A DNA stretch of 64,000 bases from Bacillus sp. CH140a_4T (GTDB lineage: Bacteria > Bacillota > Bacilli > Bacillales > Bacillaceae_G): positions 666,293 through 730,292 of the forward strand of contig NZ_WBPF01000005.1 in assembly GCF_008923725.1 (NCBI RefSeq), given 5' to 3'. The translations under genes and the position numbers were made by a program. Shown piece after piece: positions 1 to 8,268 of this stretch; the stretch's first letter is position 1, and every line of letters begins with the position of its first letter. The notes below the pieces were generated by a model, which searched no databases, had not been told where the DNA came from, and saw only the letters and a program-made list of their open reading frames with translations.

Positions 1-4
1 CACA

Positions 5-41
5 AATCAACGGCATTTTCATATAAAAAATGCCGTTGATT
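5..41 (-). terminator. Terminator of the lipoprotein gene
   Basis: A perfect 15-bp inverted repeat (5-19 with 27-41) with a 7-nt loop lies directly downstream of the minus-strand lipoprotein gene. The stem is A/T-rich at its base and reads as a Rho-independent terminator. Confidence 0.7.
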
Positions 42-85
42 CACAATTTCATGATGAGGAATCCTATACTATTGAAATACATCTA

Positions 86-544
86 TTACAAATTCCCTTT
101 AACGCTCTCGACAATCTCATTTATTGTATTTCGATCAAACTTATCACTAATTTCGTATGGTTCACGGTCTCCTACTAATTGTACGCCTACAATATCATTG
201 CGATCCTTACCATATTGCACTTCAATAATCAATCCACGCTCTATTTGTTTCCAAACGAGACCTGCTTCATCTTTATTCTCTAAAATGATACAGTCCTCAA
301 TGCTTTCGTCAATCCCAATTAACTTATTTTCATCCATATATCCTACCTCGTATTGTTGACGTTCTTTCGCTTTTCCACTTACTAATATACCTTTGCTACC
401 ATATGAGTAATCCGTATAGTCCTTTTTCTCCAATTGTGCCGCTTTCGACTCTTGCGCTTTAGTTTTTTCAGTGTTCCCACAACCCATGATAAGACTAATT
501 GGCATCACTGTAGTTAGTATTACTCTAGTAAATTTCTTTATCAT
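86..544 (-). CDS. Predicted lipoprotein, unknown function
   Basis: The 152-residue product has a basic N-terminus, a hydrophobic stretch and a lipobox (L-I-M-G-C, Cys22), so it should be lipidated and anchored outside the membrane. A Lys/Glu/Gln-rich spacer follows, then a soluble domain of about 110 residues that I do not recognise. A GAGGTTG ribosome site precedes the ATG. It is monocistronic, with its own terminator downstream. The AlkD-like gene is divergent. Confidence 0.75.
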   Translation of the reverse strand: MIKKFTRVILTTVMPISLIMGCGNTEKTKAQESKAAQLEKKDYTDYSYGSKGILVSGKAKERQQYEVGYMDENKLIGIDESIEDCIILENKDEAGLVWKQIERGLIIEVQYGKDRNDIVGVQLVGDREPYEISDKFDRNTINEIVESVKGNL

Positions 545-893
545 TTAGAATCAACCTCACATATTTAACTTTAAATTCCATTTATCCCCTTACCAAATAA
601 TAACATGATAATACCGAGAGAGAGCCAAAGGTAAACTATTATTTTCATCCCCAAAATTTATGTAATAAGCTATACCTCTGTATTTCCTTCCTTTTTACTT
701 TCATATAGTATCCTTACAATTATAGATAACTAGACTTTCAAAATCACTAACTGCATTATCTACAAATTATAGAAAGTAGACATCCTACTCACATAAGATT
801 TAAAATTAGGAAGTATGGAAAACATGATAAAAAATATAAACTAGATGCTCACAATTATCATGGTCTTTATATTAAGGAAGGAAGTGCACAACT
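545..893. other. Divergent intergenic region
   Basis: A/T-rich region between the lipoprotein gene (minus) and the AlkD-like gene (plus). It must hold both promoters. I see no convincing ORF, palindrome or structured RNA in it. Confidence 0.5.
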
Positions 894-1601
894 TTGGATT
901 TTAAAACAGTTATGCAGGAGCTTGAAGCCCTCGGCAAGGAAAGAACGAAAAAAATATACATATCTACTGGCGCGCACGAGCCAGTTTTCGGCGTAGCTAC
1001 TGGTGCGATGAAACCAATTGCTAAGAAAATAAAAGTAAATCAAGAATTAGCTGAAGAACTTTATGCGTCAGGCAACTACGATGCTATGTACTTTGCAGGC
1101 ATTATCGCGGATCCGAAAGCTATGAGTGAATCGGATTTTAATCGTTGGATGGATGGCGCATATTTTTATATGTTGTCTGATTATGTAGTAGCAGTCACTT
1201 TATCGGAGTCAAATATTGCACAAGATGTTGCTGATACATGGATTGCAAGTGGGGACGAGCTTAAAATGTCTGCAGGCTGGAGTTGCTACTGCTGGCTTTT
1301 AGGAAATCGAAAAGACAACGAATTTGTCGAAAGTAAAATTGCCGCTATGCTTGAAATGGTAAAAAATACAATCCACAATTCGCCAGAACGAACTAAATCC
1401 GCTATGAATAATTTCCTAAACACGGTGGCAATTTCATATGTACCACTACACGAAAAGGCGGCCGAGACTGCAAAAGAAGTTGGTATAGTTGAAATAAAAC
1501 GTGAAAATAAAAAGAGCAGTTTGCTAAATTCTGCAGAGAGTATTCAGAAAGAACTTGATAGAGGAAGACTTGGTTTCAAGCGTAAATATGTAAGATGTTA
1601 G
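894..1601 (+). CDS. DNA alkylation repair protein (AlkD-like)
   Basis: The 235-residue product looks like a DNA alkylation repair HEAT-repeat protein. It is all helical with repeated W/D-rich helices (around residues 60-180), as in AlkD-type glycosylases that remove alkylated purines. Its length suits the family. The start is TTG at 894, with an AAGGAAGG ribosome site about 10 nt upstream; no ATG is better placed. It stands alone and ends in a strong bidirectional terminator. I have not identified the catalytic Asp, so activity is inferred. Confidence 0.75.
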   Translation: MDFKTVMQELEALGKERTKKIYISTGAHEPVFGVATGAMKPIAKKIKVNQELAEELYASGNYDAMYFAGIIADPKAMSESDFNRWMDGAYFYMLSDYVVAVTLSESNIAQDVADTWIASGDELKMSAGWSCYCWLLGNRKDNEFVESKIAAMLEMVKNTIHNSPERTKSAMNNFLNTVAISYVPLHEKAAETAKEVGIVEIKRENKKSSLLNSAESIQKELDRGRLGFKRKYVRC

Positions 1602-1607
1602 ATGATT

Positions 1608-1646
1608 AAAAAAGGTGTCAATCTAAGCAAGATTGACACCTTTTTT
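1608..1646 (+). terminator. Bidirectional Rho-independent terminator
   Basis: A 16-bp stem (1608-1623 with 1631-1646) and 7-nt loop, flanked by A-run and T-run, can serve both the AlkD-like gene and the convergent gene ending at 1681. Confidence 0.85.
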
Positions 1647-1680
1647 GATGAGAAAAATGAATGAATTCCCCCTGCACACC

Positions 1681-2013
1681 TTATCCGTTATACATTTCTT
1701 CATTCAATTTATAAACTCTATCTCTTTTCTCATCACTTTTGACAAAAATAAGCTTTCCTTCTTTAACAAAAACTTCTAATAGTAAGCATACTTCTCCATA
1801 TGCTTTAGGCTTATTCGTTGTGAATCTTTCATCTGATATTTTTCCAGCTCGTATTAATTGTTCGCATAACTCAAGAGCACTTATTTCTTCAGAATCCACT
1901 AATTCCAATATATCTTTTTGCAATGGCGATAAAGGTACTGGTATTTCAGCTACCTCCACCTTTTCTTTTTCATTTTCTTCTTCAAATAAATCTTCAAATG
2001 AAATTTGATTCAT
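1681..2013 (-). CDS. Hypothetical protein, possible winged helix
   Basis: The 110-residue acidic protein has an N-terminal Glu-rich segment (residues 8-25), then a helical region containing LSPLQKDILELV and a C-terminal beta-hairpin-like end (GKLIFVKSDEKRDRVYKL). This helix-helix-wing order could be a winged helix, but I cannot assign a family. The ATG is preceded by an AAGGAG-like site. It is alone between the AlkD-like gene and the SLH gene. Confidence 0.6.
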   Translation of the reverse strand: MNQISFEDLFEEENEKEKVEVAEIPVPLSPLQKDILELVDSEEISALELCEQLIRAGKISDERFTTNKPKAYGEVCLLLEVFVKEGKLIFVKSDEKRDRVYKLNEEMYNG

Positions 2014-2336
2014 TACTCCTTTTCCTTTCTAACGATTAATTTGTATAACATGAACTGAATCCTATAGCGTAGTTATTGTTATGTATTACTTACCTTATTA
2101 CATAAATCTCAAACTCATGTACATCGTTTCATATAGTATGTTTTGATTATACCAAATATACGTTCTGTCTTCTATCGTAGATTGAAAAAAGACACGTTTT
2201 ACTGTTCACAAATAGCGAAAAGGAGTTTATATGCTTTTGTTGAATGGATTTATAAATAGGATGATTAAGTTTCATGCAGGTTAGAAAAATAGACATTTAT
2301 TTCATAGAAATTTATGGTAAATATTCATTAATTACA

Positions 2337-2395
2337 TGTTATAATCACGATGTAAACATTAAATTATATTAAATGTTTACATCGTGATTATAACA
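2337..2395. promoter_or_regulatory. 24-bp perfect palindrome over an extended -10
   Basis: The 24-nt arms (2337-2360 and 2372-2395) match perfectly around an 11-nt spacer. The left arm carries an extended -10 box (TGTTATAAT, 2337-2345), and the right arm ends at the AAGGGGG ribosome site of the SLH gene. A good -35 is not visible. It may be an operator covering the promoter and start, or a 5' mRNA hairpin sequestering or stabilising the leader. Confidence 0.6.
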
Positions 2396-2408
2396 AGGGG
2401 GTTCACAA

Positions 2409-3512
2409 ATGGGTAGAAAAACAAGTAAAGTTAAAAAGTTTTTAGGCTTCGTACTAACCGCAGCACTAGCAACTACAACGATGGTAAGCACGGTAAATGC
2501 AGAAACACTTACGAAAACAAACGGTAATGAAAAGAGCTATAAGGCAGTTAGCAATAATGACACTGTATTTACAGACGTACCAAAGGACCACTGGTCAAAA
2601 GTTGCTATCGATTACTTAGCTTCAGCAGGGATTTATAAGGGATATGGAAATGGGAAATTTGGTTTTGGGGACAACGTTACTAGAGGACAGGTAGCTTCTT
2701 TAGTCAATCGATATTTAGGTTTAAAAGCAGACGATAAACAAGGGAATATGTTTAGTGATATTACAAATCATATGTTTGAAAAAGATATTAAAGCCATTGC
2801 GCAAGCTGGAATTATGAAAGGTGATGGCACAGGTACATTTCGTCCAGATGATGTATTAACTCGCTATGAGATGGCAGTAGTATTACAAAAAGCATTTCAT
2901 TTACAATTAAAAGGACAAGGGAACTTTAAAGATGTACCAAAAGGTCATTGGGCCTATGAATCTGTAAATGCAGTGCGTAGCAACCGCATAGCACAAGGTG
3001 ACGAGTCAGGTAATTTTATTGGAAATACGATTGTAAAGCGTGAGCAGTATGCACAATTTTTATATAATGCAATAGCAAAAAACAGAGATTATAATTTCAA
3101 CATCAATTCAAAAGAAGAATTGAAACAAATGTTAACAACCGCTTTACAGAATGGGACGTTTGGTCCATTTACATTAAATACATTGCGTAAAGATATATCT
3201 GAAGTAAAAAAAGAATTTGGTGTGCCTGATGTTTTAAAGCAAGCACCTTGTACAGAATGTGATGCACCTAATATAGCGGTATACGGAGATTATTATATTG
3301 ATATGTACCCTTCGGACGCAAGATATATATGGGTGAAAATGGATATCCCTATCCACGAATTAAAAGAATGGTTTGGTGAGCCCGATTTAATCGGAGAGGA
3401 TATGACTAGTCAAGGCTTTATATATAAACGAGGAAGCTATTCTCTTTATTTCAGCTTCTCTGATGGTTATATTCAACGCGCTGAAATATCTAAAGCTGAA
3501 GATCGTTATTAA
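2409..3512 (+). CDS. S-layer homology (SLH) domain surface protein
   Basis: The 367-residue exported protein has a signal peptide (cleavage likely after VNA, residue 31). Three SLH domains follow at about 54-105, 114-163 and 172-222, each with the FxDVxxxHW start and GxFxPxxxxTR end. SLH triplets bind pyruvylated secondary cell-wall polymer, so the protein should sit on the cell surface. The C-terminal ~130 residues (FGVPD..., FGEPD...) resemble DUF4309, of unknown function. An AAGGGGG site precedes the ATG. It is monocistronic with a terminator. Confidence 0.85.
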   Translation: MGRKTSKVKKFLGFVLTAALATTTMVSTVNAETLTKTNGNEKSYKAVSNNDTVFTDVPKDHWSKVAIDYLASAGIYKGYGNGKFGFGDNVTRGQVASLVNRYLGLKADDKQGNMFSDITNHMFEKDIKAIAQAGIMKGDGTGTFRPDDVLTRYEMAVVLQKAFHLQLKGQGNFKDVPKGHWAYESVNAVRSNRIAQGDESGNFIGNTIVKREQYAQFLYNAIAKNRDYNFNINSKEELKQMLTTALQNGTFGPFTLNTLRKDISEVKKEFGVPDVLKQAPCTECDAPNIAVYGDYYIDMYPSDARYIWVKMDIPIHELKEWFGEPDLIGEDMTSQGFIYKRGSYSLYFSFSDGYIQRAEISKAEDRY

Positions 3513-3547
3513 GTTACAAACTATATAAATATATAAAGTATAAAAAG

Positions 3548-3579
3548 ATCCTTCAAGAACACGCTTTTTCTTGAGGGAT
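3548..3579 (+). terminator. Terminator of the SLH gene
   Basis: A 12-bp stem with one G-T pair (3548-3559 with 3568-3579) followed by TTTTATT, 36 nt after the SLH stop. Confidence 0.75.
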
Positions 3580-3640
3580 TTTATTGTATTCCTATCTATT
3601 TTACATAGTACAAATCTATAAAGCTCCCACTGATTAAACT

Positions 3641-4099
3641 TTATTTTTCTTGATGCTCAGCATCCCATTCACTTAAATACGTTGCATATTCTAATTCATC
3701 TGGATCATCATATAACATAGAAATAAACTCTAATTTATTTCCATCACAATCTAGAAAATATACGCTTGCAGCTGGCATCCACCTTTGGACAATTGGCTCT
3801 CGATTCCCTTTCCCCTGACTCCCTACTACCCCTATTCCACGCTTCTCTAACCACAATTTTGAAGTCTTTAAAAACTCTAAATCTACACGAAAAGCGAAGT
3901 GTTTCATCTCAAAATCTTCATTACTATGTACTTCCCATAATCCGAGCATTTGCTCTTTCCTTTCTCCTACCCAAAAGAACGCAACTCGTCTATTCGATAG
4001 TTTTTTTGCTACTGTTAAGCCTAACTTATTTTGATAGAACTCTATCGCCTTTTCTAAATTTCTTACATGTAAATGAGTTTCATATATGCTTTGTATCAT
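3641..4099 (-). CDS. VOC (glyoxalase/dioxygenase) superfamily protein
   Basis: The 152-residue product has the two betaalphabetabetabeta halves of a VOC protein: THLHVRNLEKAIEFY at the start, MKHFAFRVD in the middle and VYFLDCDGNKLEFI near the end. His, His and Glu in these segments match the usual metal ligands. Substrate cannot be told from sequence; glyoxalase I, fosfomycin-thiol transferase and catechol dioxygenase relatives share this fold. It is transcribed alone. Confidence 0.8.
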   Translation of the reverse strand: MIQSIYETHLHVRNLEKAIEFYQNKLGLTVAKKLSNRRVAFFWVGERKEQMLGLWEVHSNEDFEMKHFAFRVDLEFLKTSKLWLEKRGIGVVGSQGKGNREPIVQRWMPAASVYFLDCDGNKLEFISMLYDDPDELEYATYLSEWDAEHQEK

Positions 4100-4452
4100 T
4101 ATATATTTCTTCCTCCCCTACATTCTGATTTTTAAAAATATGTTTTGTTTTTATCATACAAATTAATATATTTTTAAGCATCCTACTTTTGTATAATTGT
4201 TCTTTCCTACAAAGGTATAGGTATAGGTATCCATCTTTAACTAATGTCCCAACACCGGAATTCAATACAATGAAACTAGTGAGGTTTTATTCCCCCACAC
4301 TAATCATGCTTTTATGGACAATTGGCTCTCACCTACTTTCCTCCCATTAGAAGCTTTACTGCCCCACAAATAGCAGGATAAAAATTCTATTTACATTCAT
4401 AAATTTTATAATGTAATAAGATTAACATCTTAATAATAGAGGAGGAACCATT
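4100..4452. other. Intergenic region, possible relic
   Basis: Between the VOC gene and the DUF4279 gene. A minus-strand frame (4080-4265) starting with TTG has no ribosome site, and its product matches nothing I know. I treat it as noncoding or an old remnant. Confidence 0.4.
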
Positions 4453-4881
4453 CTGGATAAAACCAAAGTTATGGCTTATTTTAGTATAACGGGTGATATA
4501 TTCCCTGTTGAAGTAATTACCGACGTCCTAAGTATCGAGCCTACAAGAACTTATAAAAAAGGTGATGTTGTTGCAAAACGTGATAATCCGAATCTTGTAT
4601 CCACCAAAATCATATATAGAAAAGAGACGGATTGGACTTTAAGCACTGGATACCAAGAATCATACGATGTAAATAATCAGTTGCATGTTATTCTAAAATC
4701 TCTTGAAGGAAAAACAGAACAATTAAAACATCTCAAGAAGAAGTTTGATTTACAGTTTCTTTTTATGGTAGTGATTCAAGTGGAGAATAACGAATCACCC
4801 GCAATGTATTTACAAAAAAACATTATTGATTTCGCTAGTTACATTCAAGCAGAAATTCATTTTGATCTATATATTTGTTAA
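4453..4881 (+). CDS. DUF4279 family protein, CTG start
   Basis: The product resembles the DUF4279 family of small intracellular proteins of unknown function (SITGDIFPVEVITDVLSIEPTRTYKKGD at the N-terminus). I place the start at CTG 4453: a perfect AGGAGG (4440-4445) lies 7 nt upstream, and the frame adds MDKTKV before the first ATG (4471), which is 25 nt from that site. This gives 142 residues. Terminator follows directly. Confidence 0.7.
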   Translation: MDKTKVMAYFSITGDIFPVEVITDVLSIEPTRTYKKGDVVAKRDNPNLVSTKIIYRKETDWTLSTGYQESYDVNNQLHVILKSLEGKTEQLKHLKKKFDLQFLFMVVIQVENNESPAMYLQKNIIDFASYIQAEIHFDLYIC

Positions 4882-4885
4882 AAAT

Positions 4886-4923
4886 AAAAACGCTATTGAT
4901 ATTGAAATCAAAAGCGTTTTTTT
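4886..4923 (+). terminator. Terminator after the DUF4279 gene
   Basis: Stem AAAAACGCT with AGCGTTTTT plus an inner TTGAT/ATCAA pairing, followed by a T-run. Confidence 0.7.
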
Positions 4924-4982
4924 ATGTGACTATATATTTTATCTTATTTGTACCCCAAAGCAAATTCTTTTTATATAATTTA

Positions 4983-5183
4983 TTATTTCAATTTCCCCTC
5001 AAAGACGATCTTTCTACCGCACGGTTCAACTTCTGTTTTACCGTTTTTCTTCACTTCATGAAAGATTGGTTCTTCCATACGACGGGACGGTGCATAGCCT
5101 TCTTGTTCCATACGTGCTAAGCAATCTGTAATTGTTTCGTTTTCGAGTACTTCAAATTTCTTTTTATTAGGTTGTTTTGTCAT
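4983..5183 (-). CDS. NETI motif-containing protein
   Basis: The 66-residue basic protein contains the NETI signature ([17 protein letters not shown], residues 14-30) of a small Bacillus family with no known function. Its start overlaps the end of the MFS gene by 17 nt on the same strand, so the two are co-transcribed and translation is probably coupled. Confidence 0.8.
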   Translation of the reverse strand: MTKQPNKKKFEVLENETITDCLARMEQEGYAPSRRMEEPIFHEVKKNGKTEVEPCGRKIVFEGKLK

Positions 5184-6363
5184 GCCCTAACCTACTTTCT
5201 ATTTTTCTTGATGCGAATTGATTCTTCATGTAGACGATATATAACATTGCGAGAATTCCCATTATAATCATAACCGCAATAAAAAAGCTTGTATACTGTA
5301 TTTTTTCTATAAATACGCCTCCTAATACAGGTCCCATAATACTTCCTAAACTAAAGGCGATTCCAGATAATATATTACCTGCTGGTAATAAGTGCCTCGG
5401 TAATAAATCTGTCATAAATCCAAGACCTAATGAGAAGCACGATCCAATGACCATACCTGCTAACAACATACAGGCAAAGACGATCCAATAATATTGGTCA
5501 AATACTGCTGCCAGTAGGAAAATTCCCGTACTTACGCTGAACGTCCACGTTAAAATACGGTCTCTTCCGTATTTATCACTTAATATACCGAGTGGAATTT
5601 GTGTAATAATGCCCCCAACTGCAAACGCTGGTAATAAGAAGGATACATCTGAAACAGACCATCCTTTACGAAGCGCGTATACTGGTAAGTTACTATTTAA
5701 CATAGCTTCCAGTACGCCATATGCAAGTGGTCCTAGTAACGCAATCCATCCTAATCCAACAACTTGTTTATAACGAGAAAATGATGATTCACTCTTCACT
5801 TCTCTTTCATCTTGCGCCGGGAATGCATTTTTCGTTGGCAGTAGTAAAAGCCAACCTATTAAGCAAAGTATAGTAGATATCATAAATGGTGTTGCAAGAC
5901 CATACTGAACAGTGCTCGCTAAATACGGACCAACGGCAAAACCAATTCCGAAGAATACACCGTATATCGATACTTGTCTACCAATTTTACTCGGGTCTGA
6001 TGTTGTCGTAATCCATGTTTGTGTTCCGACATGAAGCATATGATCTCCGACTCCAACTAGAAATCTAAGAATAAACCATACCCAAAATGAAAAAGTTTGT
6101 GTAAAAAAGAATAATGATATAACAACGAGAAACCCACCAATAACGATAATTGGCTTCATTCCAAACTTTTGCATCGGTTTTTCAAGAAACGGTGAAATAA
6201 ATAATATTCCAATGTATAATGCCGTCGCATGAATACCATTAATACTTGAACTAACCCCTTCTTGTTCAAAAATCATTGCAATGGCCGGTAAAAGCATCCC
6301 TTGTGATAAACCTGAGATTGCTACAATTCCAACCATAATCCAAAACGTAAAACGCATCGACAT
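5167..6363 (-). CDS. MFS transporter
   Basis: A 12-helix major facilitator of about 398 residues, with the typical cytoplasmic loop near residues 185-215 and DKYGRDR (loop 8-9) as an MFS A-like motif. It exports or imports a small solute across the membrane; the substrate is unknown, but drug-efflux-like DHA1 members look most similar. I chose ATG at 6361-6363 because AAGGAG lies 10 nt upstream; a GTG at 6391-6393 would add 10 residues. It is first in a two-gene unit with the NETI gene. Confidence 0.8.
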   Translation of the reverse strand: MSMRFTFWIMVGIVAISGLSQGMLLPAIAMIFEQEGVSSSINGIHATALYIGILFISPFLEKPMQKFGMKPIIVIGGFLVVISLFFFTQTFSFWVWFILRFLVGVGDHMLHVGTQTWITTTSDPSKIGRQVSIYGVFFGIGFAVGPYLASTVQYGLATPFMISTILCLIGWLLLLPTKNAFPAQDEREVKSESSFSRYKQVVGLGWIALLGPLAYGVLEAMLNSNLPVYALRKGWSVSDVSFLLPAFAVGGIITQIPLGILSDKYGRDRILTWTFSVSTGIFLLAAVFDQYYWIVFACMLLAGMVIGSCFSLGLGFMTDLLPRHLLPAGNILSGIAFSLGSIMGPVLGGVFIEKIQYTSFFIAVMIIMGILAMLYIVYMKNQFASRKIESRLGHDKTT

Positions 6364-6445
6364 CTCTTTCCCTCTCCTTCTCACGCTTTCCACCTTTCAT
6401 TATAAACTGTTTCTGCAAATGCGTGTACGAATATTCGCAATTAAA

Positions 6446-6478
6446 AAGAAGCTAAAAGAATGAATCTTTTAGCTTCTT
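6446..6478 (-). terminator. Terminator overlapping the 77-residue gene
   Basis: A 14-bp perfect stem (6446-6459 with 6465-6478) and 5-nt loop. The right arm includes part of the stop codon of the gene ending at 6477. It can also stop transcription coming from the other side. Confidence 0.7.
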
Positions 6479-6710
6479 ATCCTTCCCAAACTTGTGCTTT
6501 CACATTGTTATGGAATTGCTTGAAATACGGATGTTTATAAAAAGCAGTTTCATACGCGTATTGCTGTGCACTAGCGATTGGTGGCTGCGGGTATTGCAGT
6601 TGTAAAGGAACTACAGCTGGTGAAACTTGCATATACAGCGGAGCTATCATCATTTTTGTATATACATGATGATTATATGGCGAATGTGCAATGAAGAACG
6701 GATGATGCAT
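6477..6710 (-). CDS. Small His/Pro/Tyr-rich protein, unknown
   Basis: The 77-residue product is rich in His, Tyr, Pro and Gln (HHPFFIAHSPYNHHVY at the start, QYPQPPIASAQQYAYE in the middle), a composition common in spore-coat or exosporium proteins. That role is inference from composition only. An AGGGGAG site lies 8 nt before the ATG, which makes the gene credible. Confidence 0.6.
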   Translation of the reverse strand: MHHPFFIAHSPYNHHVYTKMMIAPLYMQVSPAVVPLQLQYPQPPIASAQQYAYETAFYKHPYFKQFHNNVKAQVWEG

Positions 6711-6750
6711 TGATAATCTCCCCTAATACCTTTCATTTCGGGGATTGTTT

Positions 6751-7647
6751 CTATTCTAACCAATCCTCTACATGTTTTATAAATACATCTAAACAATCAA
6801 TAAACGGCGAGTGGCCGCAATCTTCCAATACTTTCAACTCTGCATTCGGCAAATGTTTTGCTAATTCCTCACCAACTACTTGCGGTACGACGTAATCTCT
6901 GTCACCTTGTATGACGAGTGTCGGAGCTTTAATACGATGAATTTTCTTATTTCCCTCTACAACTCCGTTATGTTCATCCGAAATATTAAATGTAATGAGC
7001 GCATAATTTACATCCACGAAATTACGCTGCGTTAACATATCGTCTAAATACTTTTCATAACGATCTGGTTCAGGTTGATTATGTGTATATATTAATAGAT
7101 TCCATACTGTACGGTAATATAATTTATTCATATTTTTTATCGCATCTAGCACTGGCGCAATTTGTACGGGATCTTGAGCAATCTCTTCTTTCGTCTTTAC
7201 TAAACTTGATACGATCGGCTGCCCGTTAATATCTTTTTTAAAAATTGGATATCCCTTCATGCCCACTGATTCTACTAAAATTAACTTTTCGACAAACGTT
7301 GGATGATTCGCTGTAAATTGCATCGCAACGCCACCGCCCATTGACCAGCCCATTAATGAAAATTTCTCTAATTTTAATTGATCGATAAATAGTTTTACAT
7401 CTCTTGCAAAGTCGTGTAATGAATCTATCGATTGATTATATGTTGATTGGCCAAACCCTCTTAAATCAAGAGCGTAAATATGGTATTGATCTTGCAACTT
7501 TTCAATAACTAAATCCCAGTGTTGTGACGATGTCATGTTCCCGTGAATGAGTACAAGAATTTCTGTATTTTGCCTTCCAACTTCCTGATACGCAATCGTT
7601 TCTCCGTTCGATAGTGAAACAAACTCCATTGTTGCAGGCTTAATCAT
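6751..7647 (-). CDS. Alpha/beta hydrolase
   Basis: A 298-residue alpha/beta-hydrolase-fold enzyme. It shows the oxyanion segment LIHGN, the nucleophile elbow GWSMGGG (Ser ~102), an acid in QGDRDYVVP and the catalytic His in CGHSPF. Close relatives are esterases, haloperoxidase-like and intracellular lipase-like enzymes; substrate unknown. I chose the ATG at 7647 because GGGGGA lies 7 nt upstream; an upstream ATG at 7662 lacks a good ribosome site. Single-gene unit. Confidence 0.8.
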   Translation of the reverse strand: MIKPATMEFVSLSNGETIAYQEVGRQNTEILVLIHGNMTSSQHWDLVIEKLQDQYHIYALDLRGFGQSTYNQSIDSLHDFARDVKLFIDQLKLEKFSLMGWSMGGGVAMQFTANHPTFVEKLILVESVGMKGYPIFKKDINGQPIVSSLVKTKEEIAQDPVQIAPVLDAIKNMNKLYYRTVWNLLIYTHNQPEPDRYEKYLDDMLTQRNFVDVNYALITFNISDEHNGVVEGNKKIHRIKAPTLVIQGDRDYVVPQVVGEELAKHLPNAELKVLEDCGHSPFIDCLDVFIKHVEDWLE

Positions 7648-7798
7648 CACAAGTTCCCCCATTCTTTTTAATAGAAAGAAAATTCTTTACTTACTTAAAG
7701 AATAACATGCAGAATATACGTTCTCAACAAAAAAGCTATACGAATTTTTTACATAAATCAACATGTCTATTACTAGACAATTATAATAAAAAAGGATA

Positions 7799-7816
7799 TA
7801 GTTAGCTAGGTAACTA
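7799..7816. promoter_or_regulatory. Probable MarR operator
   Basis: TAGTTA (7799-7804) and TAACTA (7811-7816) form an inverted repeat 20 bp before the MarR gene, close to its ribosome site. MarR dimers bind such short palindromes, so autoregulation of the marR-MFS operon is likely. Confidence 0.55.
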
Positions 7817-7836
7817 ATTTGAAAGGATCTAACTAT

Positions 7837-8253
7837 ATGGACGAAAAACAACATTTTTTTCACATTGTCAGCCAGACTTCTCGAAAATTCACAAAGAAAT
7901 TTAATGAACGCGTATCTCCAACTGGGCTATTTAGTGCACAATGGGCTGTTATTTTCCGCATTAATCAAACTGGTTCTTGTACGCAAACAGAATTGTGCCA
8001 GTACTTAAATGTTGAATCACCAACGATGACTCGTACGCTAACACGTATGGAAACGATGGGTTGGATTATTCGTACTGAAGGAAAAGATCGCCGTGAGAAA
8101 CTCATTTCTTTATCAGAAACAGCGATAAAAATGATTCCGATATGGCAAGAAGAAGTTGATACTTTTGAAGAAACAACGCTAGATGGTATTAACGAAGATG
8201 AGTTACATCAAGCATTTCAAGTGTTACAACAAATTATTAAAAACTTAGATTAA
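7837..8253 (+). CDS. MarR family transcriptional regulator
   Basis: A 138-residue MarR protein. The winged helix spans about residues 30-100: TQTELCQYLNVESPTMTRTL is the recognition helix-turn-helix and KDRREKLISLS the wing (D-R-R motif). Start is ATG 7837, with GAAAGGA 9 nt upstream; the TTG at 7819 has no site. It lies 15 nt upstream of an MFS gene and most likely represses it until a toxic ligand binds. Confidence 0.85.
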   Translation: MDEKQHFFHIVSQTSRKFTKKFNERVSPTGLFSAQWAVIFRINQTGSCTQTELCQYLNVESPTMTRTLTRMETMGWIIRTEGKDRREKLISLSETAIKMIPIWQEEVDTFEETTLDGINEDELHQAFQVLQQIIKNLD

Positions 8254-8268
8254 ATTGGAGGGATGACG

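Noticed and set aside
4080-4265. Minus-strand frame with YLYLYLCRKEQLYKSRMLKN
   Set aside because: TTG start without ribosome site, no family, overlaps the VOC gene start.
3786-4330. A 16-nt identical string (TGGACAATTGGCTCTC) at 3786 and 4315
   Set aside because: One such match is expected by chance in a window this size, and the flanks do not align.
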